DNA from: Acropora yongei
Lineage: Eukaryota; Cnidaria; Anthozoa; Scleractinia; Acroporidae
Reading direction: 5' to 3'
Assembly (NCBI GenBank): GCA_014634225.1
Contig: BLFN01000134.1
Span: 4,311,022 to 4,331,021 of the forward strand
DNA length: 20,000 bases
Below, piece after piece: positions 16,540 through 20,000 of the stretch (position 1 is its first letter; the number at the start of each line of letters is the position of its first letter). A program made the translations under genes and the position numbers. The notes beneath the pieces were generated by a model. That model was not told the origin of the DNA. It did not search any database and saw nothing but the letters and a program-made list of their open reading frames with translations.

Positions 16540-18110
16540 TCAATGCTTTTTACCGTTTTCGGGGGCAGAGATCACGCCAGTTGCCTTTCCCTCAGCTAGG
16601 GCAAGGTCTTGGTACCCATTAAACTGGGTAAAGTGCCGGAGTAGGTCAGTTGTGCGTAAGGCTTCTGCACGGCTCTTGATCGATGGCTTTTCCAATTCCT
16701 TGTCGTAACCTTGGTCGTTTGGGGCGTCTTCTGAAACGAATTGAAAGTCCAGATCATCATCTAGCAACTCACTTCTAACCTCTGACCTCCAATTTGGGTT
16801 AGATGGATCGATCAGGCAGGTGCAGATTACGGTATTATCGTCACAGGAAACATACTCCTCCACAGAGCATTTAGCATATATAACCGATCCATTATAGTTT
16901 TCAGGTTGACAAGTTCCTCTCTTCCAAAGCGGTCGTCTTCGATCGGCTCATCACGGGGATATAAAACAGTCTTCTGAAAGCACTTCTTGATAGTGCTTTG
17001 GTGAACATCGTTCTAGGTTTGTCTCCCCCATTCAATGGTCATAAGAACGTTGATGCATTTGACGATTTCGGACGCGTTTTTCTCACCATCACCTTGAGAT
17101 TAAACGTAGTGCAGCATTCCTTTTCTGTAATGGACCTTCCAATGAGCGATTATTCCGGCATCTCATGGTTATGATTTGGAAATGGTGTTTTTTTGGCAAA
17201 AAACCGATCGGTAATGTTTGAAAACAGTCCAGACAGAGTTTGCAGATGACAGGGAGCATTAACCATAAAGAGAAGGATATGTCTCCCGTTGCGCTTCAAC
17301 TGGCGATTTAACTGAGACAGAATTGTTGTTACGAGATTTGTATTCATCTAATCTTTACTATGGCGAAATAGTAGTGGTTGCAGGGCCGGGTTGCATTTTG
17401 GCGACTGCAAGTTCTTAAAGCATATCCAACTGACGGATGTGCCAATAAAAGCAGGATTTTCCTTATTCCCTTCCGCATTTGCAAAAAAATACCCATGTTA
17501 GTCGTTGTTTCGCTTTATTTTGGCTTCAGTGCTCCGTCTACTCTTGGCGTCTACGGTTTTCTCAGAGAGGCCAGTGCTAAAAGCAACCCGTGTCTCATCC
17601 ATGTTCCAAACATCGCGCGCGTTCAACCCTGGTGTAATTTCCCTTGTAATCTCGTTCCAGCTTTCTATCGTTTCCTTACTGACGTCAGAAATCTTATAGG
17701 ACCCAGAAACTGTTTTGTTGCAGATGCTGTACTTCGGCTTGAATTTCTCAAGGCAGCCATTGGAAGTGACCAAATTGGAAATCTCCCATTGTTCTGCGAT
17801 TAACTTTGCTTCATCTTGGAGCATAGAACCGAAAACCAGGATGTAAGAGTTTCTGCACATTGTATACCAGTCCCACACAGCTTGATTGACATCTGAGTAC
17901 TTGGATGAATGTTTTGTTTTTGCGTGATTTGGAGTTTCATTGCTTCCACACCTGTCTATACTCGAGTCCTTGTTTTTCAGTATTGCTTGAATCTGCCTCT
18001 TGCCTATTCCAAAATGATCATCTAAGTTCCTTGATCCAAGGTAAGGGTTTTGCTTTGCAAACTGGAGGACTTTAACTTCGTCTCAAATGTTAAGATATTA
18101 CGCTTCGTTT
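16540..18110 (-). pseudogene. pogo/Tigger-type DDE transposase, decayed
   Basis: Several - strand frames assemble into a Tigger-like transposase of the Tc1/mariner-pogo superfamily. From about 18105: KRNILTFETKLK, then VLQFAKQNPYLGSRNLDDHF and KRQIQAILKNK, the pogo/Psq helix-turn-helix. Next is WDWYTMCRNSYILVFGSMLQ and TSNGCLEKFKPKY (CENP-B-like DNA-binding domain), then DVWNMDET with the first catalytic D at 17597-17599. The second site reads LLFMVNAPCH instead of LLFxDNAPxH, so its D is V (17261-17263). The third D survives in DAGIIAHWKVHYRKG at 17160-17162. The acidic C-terminus LLDDDLDFQFVSEDAP and LRHFTQFNGYQDLALAEGKA ends at 16540. At least four frame changes and the lost D make it inactive. 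Confidence 0.88.
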
Positions 18111-18400
18111 GGGAAGTTTCAGAGCACGTTTGTCTCGCCTTTGCCTTTGTAGTGTTGCTTCCCTGTGATGCAGCTAAGTGTTCCTCGACGCAAGGTTTAA
18201 GGTTTGAATATGTACACGGAGTGAATATGGACACGTGCCCTGACTCCCATCCAGTTTATTCCTCAGAGGCAGCAACAAAACAACTTTTTGATCTGTTGCG
18301 TCTGGCTTTGCACAATGCAAACATGTATAACTTGCTTCCTGGCCGCAAATTTGACAAACGTCTTTACAACTACGATAAGTAGCCACCATTGCGAGCTATT
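18111..18400 (-). other. Upstream part of the Tigger-like element with a Cys cluster
   Basis: On the - strand the sequence continues upstream from the helix-turn-helix as VEEHLAASQGSNTTKAKARQ and could be the transposase N-terminus. Further up (about 18360-18310) is VCQICGQEASYTCLHCAKPD, four cysteines as two CxxC pairs, which could have been a zinc-binding segment. I cannot place it in a family. The + strand open frames here are shadows. Confidence 0.4.
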
Positions 18401-18669
18401 GCTACACAATGACAGGGCAAATCAAGTGCAATTTAATAAAGGAAACAATTGCCCACTCGTTTATCCATCACTCTACTTGACTGGAAGGGCACAAGAAAAG
18501 TAACCACATTTTGTTACACTTGCTTTGAATAGAAATGCATTACTTGACGTATGCGGCTTAAATTTACACTACCATTGTAAGACAGTAAGCAGACAGTCCA
18601 AATTTTATTCTGTTGGCCTGAGGAGAAGATTATGGCAGAAAAAGAATTAACAATCGAAACTGAATTAGC
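18401..18669. other. No recognised feature
   Basis: AT-rich sequence without coding homology; it may be untranslated Tigger sequence, but no terminal inverted repeat was found. Confidence 0.35.
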
Positions 18670-18990
18670 GTGCTCATCTGCCTTTTTCTTTACATTGCTT
18701 TCATCCCTGCATTCCGTTCATTACATTTCTTCGGCTTTCATTCATCATTTGTCATCCGTGATTGTTTTTTTTTCGCGTCATAACTTATACTCAGTAGATA
18801 ACTAGTACTGTACATTACTGTTATCGTTTTCTTAAATTCGACACCATTAAGTTCGACGTTTAAATCAAATGGCGTTTTTCATTATTTTAGTCCACCAAAA
18901 TAGGTGTTATATTCGGCGCATGTGAAATGGGACCTTTGAAACGGTCCTGAGATTGTTTTAGTTCTAAGCTGACTGAATTTTTACCCCGTT
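18670..18990. repeat. Diverged direct repeat, copy 1
   Basis: It matches 19713-20000 in order and strand. Shared blocks include ATTCCGTTCA-TACATT, CTTCGGCTTT, GTCCGTGATTGTTTTT (one base different here), a CACCA-TAA-TT-GACGTTT-like stretch, CACCAAA-TAGG and TGAAATG-GAC-TTTGAA. Several indels separate them. Copy 1 contains two TTCGAC strings. Confidence 0.75.
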
Positions 18991-19712
18991 AAAGAATTGA
19001 ATTGAATGAAAAAGGCACTCACAGTTATTCAGTTAACTAAGACCCCACTCAATTGCATGCATCTGCAAAAAATGCCTTGTTTTCAATGCCTTTGCAATGA
19101 GACACATGATCACAAAAGCAAATAGAAACAGAAGCCAACAACAAGCATTCGCTAAGTGAAATAACATACTCCAGAGGATGTCCAAAGGAAAAAAAAACGG
19201 AAAAGAAATGCCAAGACATTTTTTTCTGATCCAAAAAACAATGTTTAAAAAAGGTTAGAAATTTTCTTTGTAGTGAGGTGATGTCCAGTTTAACTCAGAA
19301 ACCGCAGACAATCGCATTCGAGTAATTGTTACTCTGGGTAAATTTCACCAAATTTCACAGGCTATGTATCTATTCAAACACTATAAGGTAGGATGTTTTC
19401 ATGTATGTATACAGGCTTTGGTTGTAACAAAACAGTGGATCAGCTCAATCTTAATGTTAGCTATTGTTTCATTTGTATAATGTCGATGCAGCATTTATTA
19501 AAAACCGTCCGCCGAGGCGCAAAGGCAGGTCGTGAACTTTTTAAAATCGTATTTCAAAGTCCACTCTTTCTTTTTAATGGCCCAAAAATGCAAGCCAAAA
19601 ACAAAAACTAGCGATGTTCAAAGCACCAAAGTCAGATTCTAAAATAAAAAGCGGAGCTTTATTAACAAAAACAGAACAAATCCACTCCTTGTCGTTGTTG
19701 GTCGTGATTGAC
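18991..19712. other. Spacer between the two direct-repeat copies, no recognised gene
   Basis: Only short open frames without motifs are present (up to 72 codons). No coding homology or structural RNA was recognised. Confidence 0.4.
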
Positions 19713-20000
19713 AGGCTCATATGTCTTATTTTCTTCTTTGCATTGATCTCTCTATTCCGTTCAGTACATTCCTTCGGCTTTAATTCAACATGATTGTTCC
19801 GCTTTAGTCCGTGATTGTTTTTCCTCGTGTTATAAATTAAATTCAGCACCAATAAATTTAACGTTTGAAAGAAATGACGTATCCAGTTATTTCAGTACAC
19901 CAAAGTAGGAGCTAAATTCCGCTCATTTGAAATGCGACGTTTGAATTGGGCCTTAGAGTTTCGTAGGTCTGAGTTGCATTATACAGTTTATTTGTGGCAA
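19713..20000. repeat. Diverged direct repeat, copy 2 (cut by window end)
   Basis: Counterpart of 18670-18990 about 1 kb away. The match starts near GCTCATATGTCTTATTTTCTT and reaches the end of the window, so its true end is not visible. A further copy could lie beyond. Confidence 0.75.

Noticed and set aside
17378..17803. 141-codon open frame on the + strand
   Set aside because: Antisense to the Tigger transposase, whose motifs are clear on the - strand.
1..20000. CRISPR array, bacterial operon, phage or toxin-antitoxin system
   Set aside because: No regularly spaced repeats with unique spacers and no prokaryotic gene structure; all recognised coding remnants are eukaryotic transposons.

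Overview
This window looks like intergenic or intronic DNA from an animal nuclear genome, most likely a cnidarian (coral or sea anemone). It is AT-rich, has no long intact ORF, no operon structure and no bacterial signals, and holds interstitial TTAGGG-type repeats. It carries a mixture of decayed transposons typical of cnidarian genomes. The organism call is inference from the transposon mix and recognised repeat styles; no host gene is recognisable.

Layout. 163-1490: decayed LINE, endonuclease part, + strand. 2160-3320: short ACACCGCA-type repeats. 3511-3640: degenerate telomere-like repeats. 5178-5240: tRNA-derived SINE head, - strand. 5595-6130: C-terminal part of a Penelope-like element with a GIY-YIG type endonuclease, - strand, with a possible degenerate hammerhead motif 3' of it. 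6984-10930: a Ty3/gypsy-type LTR retrotransposon on the - strand with both LTRs, primer-binding site, polypurine tract and a perfect 5-bp target duplication; its gag-protease segment is inverted relative to the rest and the RT palm is missing. 11050-12995: two broken pieces of a DIRS/PAT-type tyrosine-recombinase retrotransposon (gag and RT) on the - strand, with a duplicated leader and a second duplicated segment. 15480-15715: a decamer minisatellite next to telomere-like DNA inside a rough inverted repeat. 15959-16007: two adjacent hairpins. 16171-16297: a MITE-like palindromic repeat. 16540-18110: a decayed pogo/Tigger transposase, - strand. 18670-20000: a diverged direct-repeat pair.

Nothing here is an intact gene, and the elements do not work together. 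They record successive insertions and rearrangements. Every recognised coding region has frameshifts or stops, and most have lost catalytic residues. The best leads are the internally inverted yet cleanly bounded LTR element, the GC-rich insert in its RNase H region, the tandem DIRS-type fragments with duplicated leaders, and the inverted duplication at the broken 5' end of the Penelope-like fragment. I found no convincing undescribed system.
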